Source of the DNA: an uncultured Clostridia bacterium
GTDB taxonomy: Bacteria > Bacillota > Clostridia > Christensenellales > Borkfalkiaceae
Length of the DNA: 64,000 nucleotides
Assembly (NCBI GenBank): GCA_944368925.1
Contig: CALVXG010000004.1
Coordinates: 62,001 to 126,000 of the forward strand
Reading direction: 5' to 3'
The stretch's first letter is position 1, and the number at the start of each line of letters is the position of its first letter. Under the pieces are notes generated by a model. The model was given only the letters and a program-made list of their open reading frames with translations. It was not told the origin of the DNA and searched no databases. A program made the position numbers and the translations under genes. Below are positions 52,083 to 60,223 of the stretch, in pieces.

Positions 52083-53036
52083 ATGAAAGTTTCGGTGATC
52101 GTTCCCGTGTACAAGACGGAGCAATATCTGCGCGCGTGCGTGGAAAGCCTTTTGACGCAGACGTATAAAGATCTTCAGATTCTGCTCATCGACGACGGGA
52201 GTCCCGATCGAAGCGGGGCGATCTGCGACGAATATGCAAAAAAAGATGCGCGCGTTCGGTGCATTCACAAGCAAAACGGAGGCCTGAGCAGCGCGCGCAA
52301 CTGCGGCATCGAGGCGGCGGCGGGGGAATACCTTGCGTTCGTCGATTCGGACGACGTTGTGGATAGTGAGATGATCTCTCTGCTCGTTCGCAACCTCGAA
52401 AAGAACGGCGCAGATCTTTCGGGAATGGCGTACCGCAATTTTTCGGGGGAGTGTCCAAAGGCCTCGCGGGAAACAAAATGCGAAGTGATCCGCGGCCGAA
52501 GCAAGGTCGAGCGGTATCTTCTGCGGGAAAACCGTCTGTACTGCGTGGTGCGGTATCTGTACAAAAAGGAGACGCTCGGGACGCTGCGGTTCGACGAGCG
52601 GATCCGCCTCGGGGAAGACCAGGATTTCATTTTCCGCTACGGGCAGAAATGTTCGGTGCTCGCGATGAGCGACTACGACGGCTATTTTTACAGACAGAAC
52701 ATGCAATCTATGTCGAACGGGAGCCTGCGCGAAAGTCACACTTTCGATCTGGAAAACCGCAAGGCAATCGCGCAAGCGGCGCAGGCGTGCAACCGCGCGT
52801 ATGCGCGGACGCATTATCTGAAAGGCGTCATCGCGTTTGCCGTGCGCGGGATCCTGTACGGCGAGGAGAAAGAGGGCTATGTCGCCGCATACCGCAAGAT
52901 CGTAAAGAAAAGTTTTTGGAAAATTCTGTTCGGGAAGGGCATGCCCTTTTCGTATAAGGGTATGGCGCTGCTGCTGTGTCTGCCCGAAAAATCGGCGTAC
53001 AAGAGCGTGCGCGCGCTGGCAAAGGGAAGACTATGA
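52083..53036 (+). CDS. Family 2 glycosyltransferase
   Basis: 317 residues from MKVSVIVPVYKTEQYL. The GT-A core is complete: IDDGSPDRSGAICDEYA, NGGLSSARNCGIEAA, FVDSDD as the metal-binding triad, and a LGEDQDFIFRYG segment with the catalytic base. It resembles capsule and teichoic-acid glycosyltransferases of Firmicutes. There is no membrane segment, so it is a peripheral cytoplasmic enzyme. It overlaps the next glycosyltransferase by ATGA. The acceptor and donor sugars are unknown. Confidence 0.9.
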   Translation: MKVSVIVPVYKTEQYLRACVESLLTQTYKDLQILLIDDGSPDRSGAICDEYAKKDARVRCIHKQNGGLSSARNCGIEAAAGEYLAFVDSDDVVDSEMISLLVRNLEKNGADLSGMAYRNFSGECPKASRETKCEVIRGRSKVERYLLRENRLYCVVRYLYKKETLGTLRFDERIRLGEDQDFIFRYGQKCSVLAMSDYDGYFYRQNMQSMSNGSLRESHTFDLENRKAIAQAAQACNRAYARTHYLKGVIAFAVRGILYGEEKEGYVAAYRKIVKKSFWKILFGKGMPFSYKGMALLLCLPEKSAYKSVRALAKGRL

Positions 53037-54133
53037 AAAAGATTCTGGTTGTGGGAATGAGCCGCACCGTGGCGGGCGTCGGGGCGGTAATACTCAACGT
53101 CGTGAGCAATCTCGACCGCACAAAGTACGAACCCGTGGTTCTGATGACGTACGAATCGGAGTCGAGAAAGACGCTCGAACAGATGCACGTGCGCATCGAA
53201 AAGGTGACGCCCTTCGGCGAGAGCCGCCGCAGATACCGCCGCGACGTGGAAAAGGTCTTTCAAAAAGAGCATTTCGATTACGTGTGGATCAATAACACGA
53301 GCAAGGTAAACGTCGATATTTTTAAGATCGCGAAAAAGTACGGCGCGGTGACGATCGCGCATTCGCACGGCGAGAGCGTGGAAGGGCCGCTGTACAAGCG
53401 GATCGCGTTCCGTCTGATCGAGCTGTTCACGACGCCCGTGTTTTATCGGAACCTGGACATCGCAATGGCGTGTTCGGAAAGTTCGGCAAACTATTTTTAC
53501 AGTAAAAAGTACCGCAAAACGCACCGCGTTTACGTCATGCCCAACAGTATCGACGTGCAAAAATTCGTGTTCGATAAAGAGGCGCGCGAGAGCGTGCGGC
53601 AGGAATTTTGCTGGAGCGGGCAGGATACGGGCATGATTTTTGTCGGGCGGCTGACGCAGGTCAAAAACCCCGTGCTTTTGCTCAAAGCGATGCGTCGTCT
53701 TCCCGATCGGTACAAGCTTTTGTTTGTCGGGAGCGGGGAATTGCAGGAAGATTTGGAGCAAAAGACGCGGGAATACGGCTTGAAAGAGCGGGTCACTTTT
53801 GCGGGAAGCAGGAGGGACGTCGGGCGGCTTTTGAGCGGCGCGGATCTGTTTTTGCTCCCGTCCTTTCACGAGGGGCTCCCCGTGAGCGCGCTCGAAGCGC
53901 AGACGAACGGCCTGCCGTGCATTCTGTCCGACACGGTGACAAGAGAATGTATGCTTTTGCCCTCCTGCCGCATGGCCGCCTGCGACAGGGAAGATGCGTG
54001 GGCGGAAACCATTGCGGCCGTAAGCCCGCAGGAAAGGCTCCTGCGCGAAGAGGTACCGACGGAAGTAAAAGGGGCGGACAACGCGGAGTATGTCGCAAAG
54101 TTTGTAAAGATTTTGGAGCAGTACGCAAAATGA
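53033..54133 (+). CDS. Family 4 glycosyltransferase
   Basis: 366 residues, GT-B fold. The C-terminal domain carries FVGRLTQVKNPVLLLKAM, LLFVGSGELQEDLEQ, VTFAGSRRDVGRLLSGADLFLLPSFHEGLPVSALEAQ (with the EX7E-type motif) and GLPCILSD. The N-terminal domain has VAGVGAVILNV for the acceptor. It is a retaining transferase acting on the lipid-linked chain. It is coupled by 4-nt overlaps on both sides (52083 gene and wzy). Confidence 0.92.
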   Translation: MKKILVVGMSRTVAGVGAVILNVVSNLDRTKYEPVVLMTYESESRKTLEQMHVRIEKVTPFGESRRRYRRDVEKVFQKEHFDYVWINNTSKVNVDIFKIAKKYGAVTIAHSHGESVEGPLYKRIAFRLIELFTTPVFYRNLDIAMACSESSANYFYSKKYRKTHRVYVMPNSIDVQKFVFDKEARESVRQEFCWSGQDTGMIFVGRLTQVKNPVLLLKAMRRLPDRYKLLFVGSGELQEDLEQKTREYGLKERVTFAGSRRDVGRLLSGADLFLLPSFHEGLPVSALEAQTNGLPCILSDTVTRECMLLPSCRMAACDREDAWAETIAAVSPQERLLREEVPTEVKGADNAEYVAKFVKILEQYAK

Positions 54134-55647
54134 AGCAGAACACGGCATGGAAAAATCAAAATACCATGGTCATACAGGTTCTCATGATCCTTTCGGGGCT
54201 CGTGGAACTTTTATGTCTTTTTTTCCATGCTTTCGATAAAGAATTCTGCAATATATGCATGTTCTTTAACAGCTATGTTCTCATTCTTCTGATCGCGCTC
54301 TATTTTCTTTTTGCGGGGATCAACCTGCATTATCTGTGCTTTGTATTTTTTGCCTGCTTTTTCATCTTTCTGATGGGGCAGAAAATGTTTGTCTATTTCG
54401 AGACGGGCGGGTATGACGAATATCTGACCTTCCAGTTTCTCAAACTGGATCCCGACGAATATTTTGTATTCGCGCAGCTGATGTACGGGACGATCCTGTT
54501 TGTGTTTCTCGGGTATCAGTTCGGCAGAAAGTTTTTCAAAAAGGAGGCTTCGCCCCTTCGCGAGGACGACGCCTTTGCCGCCGCAGCCGCAGAGCGCAGG
54601 CAGAACGCGCTTTTTCGCGGTTACCGCAGAATTTTGTGGGTCTTGTTCGCGGTTTGCTTTCTCTGCTCGTTCTACATGCAGCTGAAAATCGTGATCGAAA
54701 AGGCGGACGTTTCCTATACGGACGGCTATCTGATCAACGTCGACGTCAATCCCGTGATCAAGGCGGGCAACTATCTGTTCCCGGGCTTTGCCTTTTTGCT
54801 CTTGGCTTCGCGCCCGAAAAAATGGGAAATGCTGGTCGTGCTCGTGCTTTTTGCGGTCGTGGAAGGGGGAATTCAGCTTCTGATCGGGCGGCGCGCCGTG
54901 CTTGCGTCCGTCGCGCTGTTCGTCGTGTGGTATCTGGTCTATTATTTCGGCTATCAGAAAAAGAAGATGCCGTCAAGATATCTGTTTATACTCGTGATTC
55001 TCGCGGTGGTGGGAATGCTTTTGTTCTGGTTCGTGGAACGGGTGCGTTCGGACAGCGACGAAGCCTTCGGTTTTTTCGGCGCCATCCGCGATTTCATGGT
55101 GTCCACGGGCGGGTCGGATTCGGTCATCGCCAACACCATTCACCGCGCGCACGATTTCCCGAAAAGCGGGATCGTGTACCTTCTCAACCCCATCAAAGAG
55201 GCGCTGTTCAACAACGTGCTCGTGCGTAAATTCATCGAGATCTTTACGGGGTATGCCGCCCCTTCGCTGGCGCAGGGGGAAGAATACGTGCAGGCGCACG
55301 ACTCCTTTGCGCATTGGATCTCTTATCTTGTCAACAGCGAGCTGTATTGCAACGGCTACGGAATGGGCACCTCTTTCGTGGCGGAATTGTATCTCGCGTT
55401 CGGCAGGATCGGCGTGCTGTTCGGGTCGGCGGGCATCGGACTGCTCATTTTCAAACTCAGCAAGACAAATATCCGCAGCCTGTCGGTGGGCAGTACGGCG
55501 CTCAAAATGCAGCTGATCTATTACCTGTTCACGCTGCCCCGTTCGGGAGTGTTCGACTGCGCGACCAATCTGTTGTATTTGCTCTGCGCGGTGCTTATCT
55601 TCCGTCTGCTCTGTTTTGCATTCGGTCTGCGCGCAAGGAAAAATTGA
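54130..55647 (+). CDS. wzy: Oligosaccharide repeat-unit polymerase
   Basis: 505 residues with about 11-12 transmembrane helices and a large external loop (about 330-430: GGSDSVIANTIHRAHDFPKSG and GYAAPSLAQGEEYVQAHDSFAHW). This is the topology of Wzy/EpsK-like O-antigen polymerases, although sequence signatures in this family are weak. It should link repeat units at the outer membrane face, working with the flippase 3 nt downstream and the Wzz-like protein. The gene symbol is used by function. Confidence 0.8.
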   Translation: MKQNTAWKNQNTMVIQVLMILSGLVELLCLFFHAFDKEFCNICMFFNSYVLILLIALYFLFAGINLHYLCFVFFACFFIFLMGQKMFVYFETGGYDEYLTFQFLKLDPDEYFVFAQLMYGTILFVFLGYQFGRKFFKKEASPLREDDAFAAAAAERRQNALFRGYRRILWVLFAVCFLCSFYMQLKIVIEKADVSYTDGYLINVDVNPVIKAGNYLFPGFAFLLLASRPKKWEMLVVLVLFAVVEGGIQLLIGRRAVLASVALFVVWYLVYYFGYQKKKMPSRYLFILVILAVVGMLLFWFVERVRSDSDEAFGFFGAIRDFMVSTGGSDSVIANTIHRAHDFPKSGIVYLLNPIKEALFNNVLVRKFIEIFTGYAAPSLAQGEEYVQAHDSFAHWISYLVNSELYCNGYGMGTSFVAELYLAFGRIGVLFGSAGIGLLIFKLSKTNIRSLSVGSTALKMQLIYYLFTLPRSGVFDCATNLLYLLCAVLIFRLLCFAFGLRARKN

Positions 55648-55650
55648 GAC

Positions 55651-57204
55651 ATGGGAAATTATAAACAACTGACAAAAAACACCGCCATCTTTGCGATCGG
55701 TTCGTTCAGCGTCAAAGTCATTCAGTTTTTTCTGATGCCGATCGTCACGATCGCCATGACGGCGGAACAGTACGGCACGGCGGAATCGCTGGTGAGTCTG
55801 ACGGAGCTGATCATTCCGCTCTGCACGCTGGGCTTGCAGGACGCGGTATTCCGCTTCGTGATGCTGCCGGACGTCAATTCCAAAAACGTCCTTTCCACGA
55901 CGATGGCCATCGTGTTCGGCGGTTTTCTGCTCGTCTGCGGCGGCGCGGCGATCGCGGCGCTCAAAATGGACGCGAGACTGTGCCTGCTGTTTGCGGTATT
56001 GTATCTTTGCGTGGCGCTTTCCAACATCTGGGGACAATTCGTGCGCGGCAGCGGCAGGGTGAAAACCTTTGCGTTCAGCGGCATTTTACAGGCTCTGATG
56101 CTGGCGGGTGCGACGGCGATCTTCGTGTACTGGAAACATTGGGGAGCGTACGGGTATCTCTTGTCGCTGATCGCGGCCTATCTGAGCTCTTTGATCGTAT
56201 TGTTCTTTGCAGGCGGCACTTTCCGTGCGATCGGCTTTAAGGGGTTCGACAAAGCATTGTGCAAAAAGATGCTGCGTTACGCCCTGCCGCTCATACCGAA
56301 CATGCTGTGCTGGTGGTTCATTCAGGTAGTGAACCGCTACATTATCATCTATTTTGACGGAGAAGCGGGCGCGGGGTTGTACATTGCCACGTCCAAGATC
56401 GCCACGCTGATCAACATTTTCGGGACGATTTTTTTGCAGGCTTGGACGATCGCGACCGTCAAGAGCATGAACGACGAGGACAAAGGGGAATTCAATACCA
56501 ATATTTTCCGTATCTATTCGACCTTTCTGATCTGCGCGGCGAGCGCGCTGATGTTTATTTTGCCCCTCGTTTCGGGATTTTTGCTGCAGGGGGAATTTGC
56601 CGGTTCCTGGCGGTATTCCGCCATCGGCGTATTCACGGCGATCATCAGCTGCTACGCTTCCTTTTTCGGGGCGTATTACGGCGCGGCGCTCAAAACAAAA
56701 ATGGTCATGATCTCGACCGTCGCGGGCGCGGTGACGAATGTGATCGCGACCGTCCTGTTCGTTTGGCTTTGGGGGATCTCGGGCGCGTTCTTCGGGAGCC
56801 TTCTCGGCTATATCGTGCTGACGGCGATCCGCATTGTCGATACGCAGAAATATTCCCAGATGTCGTTCGGCTGGGTCAAAGAGATCTTTATTCTCCTGAT
56901 CCTTCTCGCGCAGGCGCTCTTCGTTTTGTGGAGCGGAAAGTTTTCGATGGGCGTCTATTACGGGGTGCAGGCGGCGTTTTTGGCGATCGTGGCGGCGCTC
57001 AAATGCAAAGATCTTATCCGAATCGTAAAGATGATCGTGCAGCTTTTGAAAAACCGTAAAAAGTACCCCGTACCGCAGGGCGGAGAGGAAAATGCTTCCG
57101 CATCGGAAATTTGTGCAGGAGAGAATGCCGAAAAAGAGGGAGAAAGTTCGGCCGTAAAATGCGACGGGCAAAGGGAAGAAGGAGAGACAAAAGATGGGCA
57201 ATGA
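55651..57204 (+). CDS. wzx: Lipid-linked oligosaccharide flippase (MATE-like polysaccharide transporter)
   Basis: 517 residues with 12-14 transmembrane helices in the Wzx pattern: NYKQLTKNTAIFAIGSFSVKVIQFFLMPIV at the N-terminus, RYALPLIPNMLCWWFIQVVNRYII in the middle. The last 55 residues are hydrophilic and Glu/Gly-rich and overlap the start of licD by 11 nt. It moves undecaprenyl-linked repeat units to the outer face. Confidence 0.93.
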   Translation: MGNYKQLTKNTAIFAIGSFSVKVIQFFLMPIVTIAMTAEQYGTAESLVSLTELIIPLCTLGLQDAVFRFVMLPDVNSKNVLSTTMAIVFGGFLLVCGGAAIAALKMDARLCLLFAVLYLCVALSNIWGQFVRGSGRVKTFAFSGILQALMLAGATAIFVYWKHWGAYGYLLSLIAAYLSSLIVLFFAGGTFRAIGFKGFDKALCKKMLRYALPLIPNMLCWWFIQVVNRYIIIYFDGEAGAGLYIATSKIATLINIFGTIFLQAWTIATVKSMNDEDKGEFNTNIFRIYSTFLICAASALMFILPLVSGFLLQGEFAGSWRYSAIGVFTAIISCYASFFGAYYGAALKTKMVMISTVAGAVTNVIATVLFVWLWGISGAFFGSLLGYIVLTAIRIVDTQKYSQMSFGWVKEIFILLILLAQALFVLWSGKFSMGVYYGVQAAFLAIVAALKCKDLIRIVKMIVQLLKNRKKYPVPQGGEENASASEICAGENAEKEGESSAVKCDGQREEGETKDGQ

Positions 57205-58027
57205 AGATACGCTGAAAGCAAAACTTCTGGACATGGCAAAAGTGTTTCATGAATTTTGCACGGAGCACGGGCTTACTTATTTTATGATCGGCGGCACGAT
57301 GCTGGGCGCGGTGCGGCACAAGGGGTTTATTCCCTGGGACGACGATATGGATTTCGGAATGCTGCGCAAGGACTACGACCGCATGATGCAGCTGCGCGCA
57401 CAGCTCCCGCAGGGGTATTCGTTCAACGATTATAAGACGGCGGAGGGATACAAATACGGTTTTTGCAAGATGTACGACGAGAACACGACGTACATCGAAT
57501 CGGCGCAGGACACGCGGCTGATCGGCGGGGTATTTATCGATATTTTCCCGCTGGACAACATCGGGGACGATCGTAAGCGGGCGGAAAACACGATGCGCAA
57601 GATCCGCAGGCGGAAATGGATCATCAACGGGATCTATCAGAAAGGGAAACGGACGACCCTCATAAAAACGCTGGGTACGAAAGCGCTGCAAATCTTGCCC
57701 GAAACGCCGCGCTGGTTCGATTGGCCGTATAAATTGGTCAAAAAATACAAGGACGTACCTACAAAATACATCACCAACGTCTACGGCGTGGCAAACGAGA
57801 GGGAAGTGATCCCGCTCGATTTTGTGGGGACGCCGAAGCTGTACGATTTTGAAGATACGCAGTTTTACGGCGTGGAAAAGTACGACGAATATCTCACGCG
57901 GATCTACGGCGATTACATGACGCCCCCGCCCGAAGACAAGCGGGGCGGGCATTCGATCTGCTTCGTAGATTACGATACGCCGTACAAAGAGTATATCCGC
58001 AAAGAACAGAGGAAGAGAAAGGAATGA
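57194..58027 (+). CDS. licD: LicD-family phosphotransferase
   Basis: 277 residues. The nucleotidyltransferase-type active site is YFMIGGTMLGAVRHKGFIPWDDDMD (30-53), the LicD hallmark with D49, D50, D51 and D53. LicD proteins attach phosphocholine, or other phospho-alditol groups, from a CDP donor to a polysaccharide. Here CDP-ligand synthesis genes (58024 and 58662) follow directly, with ATGA overlap, so the group transferred may be a phospho-alditol rather than choline. No choline uptake or kinase genes are seen in the window. Confidence 0.9.
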   Translation: MGNEDTLKAKLLDMAKVFHEFCTEHGLTYFMIGGTMLGAVRHKGFIPWDDDMDFGMLRKDYDRMMQLRAQLPQGYSFNDYKTAEGYKYGFCKMYDENTTYIESAQDTRLIGGVFIDIFPLDNIGDDRKRAENTMRKIRRRKWIINGIYQKGKRTTLIKTLGTKALQILPETPRWFDWPYKLVKKYKDVPTKYITNVYGVANEREVIPLDFVGTPKLYDFEDTQFYGVEKYDEYLTRIYGDYMTPPPEDKRGGHSICFVDYDTPYKEYIRKEQRKRKE

Positions 58028-58665
58028 ATATAGCAGTGGTGCTGGCGGGCGGCGTCGGGAGCCGTTACGGCGGGGATATGCCCAAACAATATTGTATACT
58101 GAAAGGGAAAGAGGTCATTTCCTACGCGATCGAAGCGGCCAAAAAGAGCAAAAAGACGGACAAAGTGCTCGTCGTATGCGACAAAAGTTATCAAAAAAGA
58201 ATTGCGGAAACGTACGGCACGGAAGTCTGCGACGGCGGAAGTACGCGCAATCTTTCCGTATACAACGCGCTCGCGTACATCAAAGAGCGCGGGTATGCCT
58301 GCAAAAAGGTCATTTTTCTCGATTCGGCGCGGCCGCTCATCCGCGCGGAGCTGATCGACGATTATATGGACAAGCTCGATGCGTACGACTGCGTCATCAC
58401 GGGCCAGAAAATCGTGGACAGTCTCGGAAAGACGGGCATGCGGTATGTCAACAGGGAGGAGTATTACCTCATTCAGACGCCCGAAGCCTGCAATTTTTCC
58501 CTTCTTTGCAGCAGTTTCGATAAGGATTCCGACCGCACGGCGATTTGTCAGCTGATGCCCGAAAACAGTTCGCTGTACGTCAGCTATGCCATGAAAAACA
58601 ACATGAAAGTGACGTATATGGGCGATCTGGAACTGATCGGAAGATTTTTGGAAGAGGACGTATGA
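58024..58665 (+). CDS. IspD/TarI-family cytidylyltransferase
   Basis: 213 residues. Signatures: VVLAGGVGSRYGGDMPKQY (6-23) for CTP binding, CDGGSTRNLSVYNAL, LDSARPLI, and ITGQKIVDSLGKTG. It could be 4-diphosphocytidyl-methylerythritol synthase (ispD) or ribitol/glycerol-type TarI. Position between licD and a fused cytidylyltransferase-reductase favours a CDP-alditol for polymer decoration. It overlaps both neighbours by 4 nt. It is clearly a paralogue of the genes at 58662 and 63046. Confidence 0.85.
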   Translation: MNIAVVLAGGVGSRYGGDMPKQYCILKGKEVISYAIEAAKKSKKTDKVLVVCDKSYQKRIAETYGTEVCDGGSTRNLSVYNALAYIKERGYACKKVIFLDSARPLIRAELIDDYMDKLDAYDCVITGQKIVDSLGKTGMRYVNREEYYLIQTPEACNFSLLCSSFDKDSDRTAICQLMPENSSLYVSYAMKNNMKVTYMGDLELIGRFLEEDV

Positions 58666-59945
58666 ATATCGGAGTGATCTTGTCCGCGGGCGACAGCAAG
58701 CGTTTCGGCGGATCCATGAACAAACAGTATCTCAAACTCAACGGTACGGAAGTGGTCGCGTACACGATCAAGGCGATGCGCGCCTGCAGGGCGATCGACG
58801 AAATTTTGCTGGTCGCCGATCGGGAAGAGTACGAAGCGGGGTATATTTCCCAAAAGTACAACGTGCGCTGCATTGCGGGCGGCGAAACGCGCAACCGCTC
58901 GATCTATAACGCGATCTGCTTTATCCGCGAAAATTATCCGTGCGATAACGTCGTCTTTCACGACAGCGTGCGGCCGCTCTTTCCCGCCAAGAAATTCGAC
59001 GAGATCTTCGAAAACCTGCAAACGCACGACGCCGTCATCACCGTCGCCCCGATCAACGACGCGCTGGTGGATACAGGTTTCCGCCCCGAAAACAGGGAGA
59101 ATTTTCAGCTGGTGCAAGCGCCCGAAGCGTTTCATTTTTCTCTTCTCAAAGATTTCGATCCCGCGCGCAAGGATCTTGCGATCGTCTCGCAGGTCGGAAC
59201 CTGCGATATTCTGAAAATGCCTTCGGACGTCTTCAACATGAAGATAACCTATCCCGAAGACCTCTTTATTGCAGAACAGCTCACGCGCCTGCATTATTAC
59301 AGCGTCAACCACAACGACAAATTCCTGCAAAGACAGAACCCGCAGAGCGTCCTGCTCCTCGGCGGTTCGGGCGGGGTGGGGCAGGCGATCGAAAAATACC
59401 TCACCGAGCATCACATTTTGTTCCGCGCGCCGCGGCACAGCGAACTCGATCTTTCCAAAATGACGGTACAGGATATTCGCGATTATTGCGGCGATTTCAT
59501 GCCTGCCGCCGTCATCAATGCGGCGGCGGTGTACTACGACGACAACGACGGTCTGTCCGCCACGTTCGACGAGATCTTCAACGTGAACGTCAAGGCGAAC
59601 GAGATCCTCATCGAATATGCCCTGTCTTTGGACAGGCGTGTCAACCTCGTCTTTATGAGCAGCAGCTCCTCGACCAGGGGAAGGGAAAAACTGACAAACT
59701 ATTCCGCGGCAAAGGCGGCGCTCAACAGCATCGTGGAATCGCAGTCGAGGGTGCTCGCGGAGCGCGGCGTTTATCTCAATGCCGTGATCCCCGAAAAAGT
59801 CAACACCCCGCTGATCGAAAAGCTCCATAAAACCAAGATCAACCCGCGCGAACTTCTCGAACCCGAGGACGTCATCTGTGCGATCATGTATTTCGCCTCC
59901 TCCGACGAATACGGCCAGCTGGTGCATATCCGCAAGGGGCTTTGA
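58662..59945 (+). CDS. Bifunctional cytidylyltransferase/short-chain reductase (TarI-TarJ-like fusion)
   Basis: 427 residues. Residues 1-220 repeat the cytidylyltransferase fold (ILSAGDSKRFGGSMNKQY, GGETRNRSIYNAI, HDSVRPLF). From about 229 an SDR domain follows: LLLGGSGGVGQAIEKYL for NAD(P)H, MSSSSST, and YSAAK (about 346-350) as the catalytic Tyr-Lys pair. Fusions of this form make CDP-ribitol-like compounds by reducing a pentulose phosphate and coupling it to CMP. It is the last gene of the cluster, overlapping the previous one by ATGA and followed by a terminator. Confidence 0.88.
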   Translation: MNIGVILSAGDSKRFGGSMNKQYLKLNGTEVVAYTIKAMRACRAIDEILLVADREEYEAGYISQKYNVRCIAGGETRNRSIYNAICFIRENYPCDNVVFHDSVRPLFPAKKFDEIFENLQTHDAVITVAPINDALVDTGFRPENRENFQLVQAPEAFHFSLLKDFDPARKDLAIVSQVGTCDILKMPSDVFNMKITYPEDLFIAEQLTRLHYYSVNHNDKFLQRQNPQSVLLLGGSGGVGQAIEKYLTEHHILFRAPRHSELDLSKMTVQDIRDYCGDFMPAAVINAAAVYYDDNDGLSATFDEIFNVNVKANEILIEYALSLDRRVNLVFMSSSSSTRGREKLTNYSAAKAALNSIVESQSRVLAERGVYLNAVIPEKVNTPLIEKLHKTKINPRELLEPEDVICAIMYFASSDEYGQLVHIRKGL

Positions 59946-59985
59946 TCAAAAAATTATGCAACGTTCCCTAAAAAATAAAGCGATT

Positions 59986-60029
59986 GCGGGAGCGCGGCGC
60001 GCAAATTCGCGCCGCGCTCCCGCTTTTTT
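59986..60029 (+). terminator. Terminator of the polysaccharide operon
   Basis: A perfect 16-bp stem (59986-60001 with 60008-60023) with a CAAATT loop and six T. Confidence 0.92.
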
Positions 60030-60045
60030 CGCGTCTGAATTTATA

Positions 60046-60086
60046 CGGGGGCCGTCCGCAAAGGATTTGCGGACGGCCCCCGTTTT
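60046..60086 (+). terminator. Second terminator
   Basis: A perfect 16-bp stem (60046-60061 with 60067-60082) followed by TTTT. It insulates the tail-fibre pair from the polysaccharide operon. Confidence 0.85.
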
Positions 60087-60134
60087 ACCCGGCCGCGGAA
60101 CGCGAAAAGGGGCAGATTTTCCTGTCGGGCAATC

Positions 60135-60163
60135 TTGCTTCGGGCGGTTTTGTTTTTTATAAT
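60135..60163 (+). promoter_or_regulatory. Promoter of the tail-fibre pair
   Basis: TTGCTT (60135-60140), a 17-nt spacer and TATAAT (60158-60163), 60 nt before the ATG. Confidence 0.7.
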
Positions 60164-60223
60164 GAAAAGGCAAACGCGGTACGGAAATTCTCCGTCCGCA
60201 TTTAAAATCGGGAGGGAGAAAAC

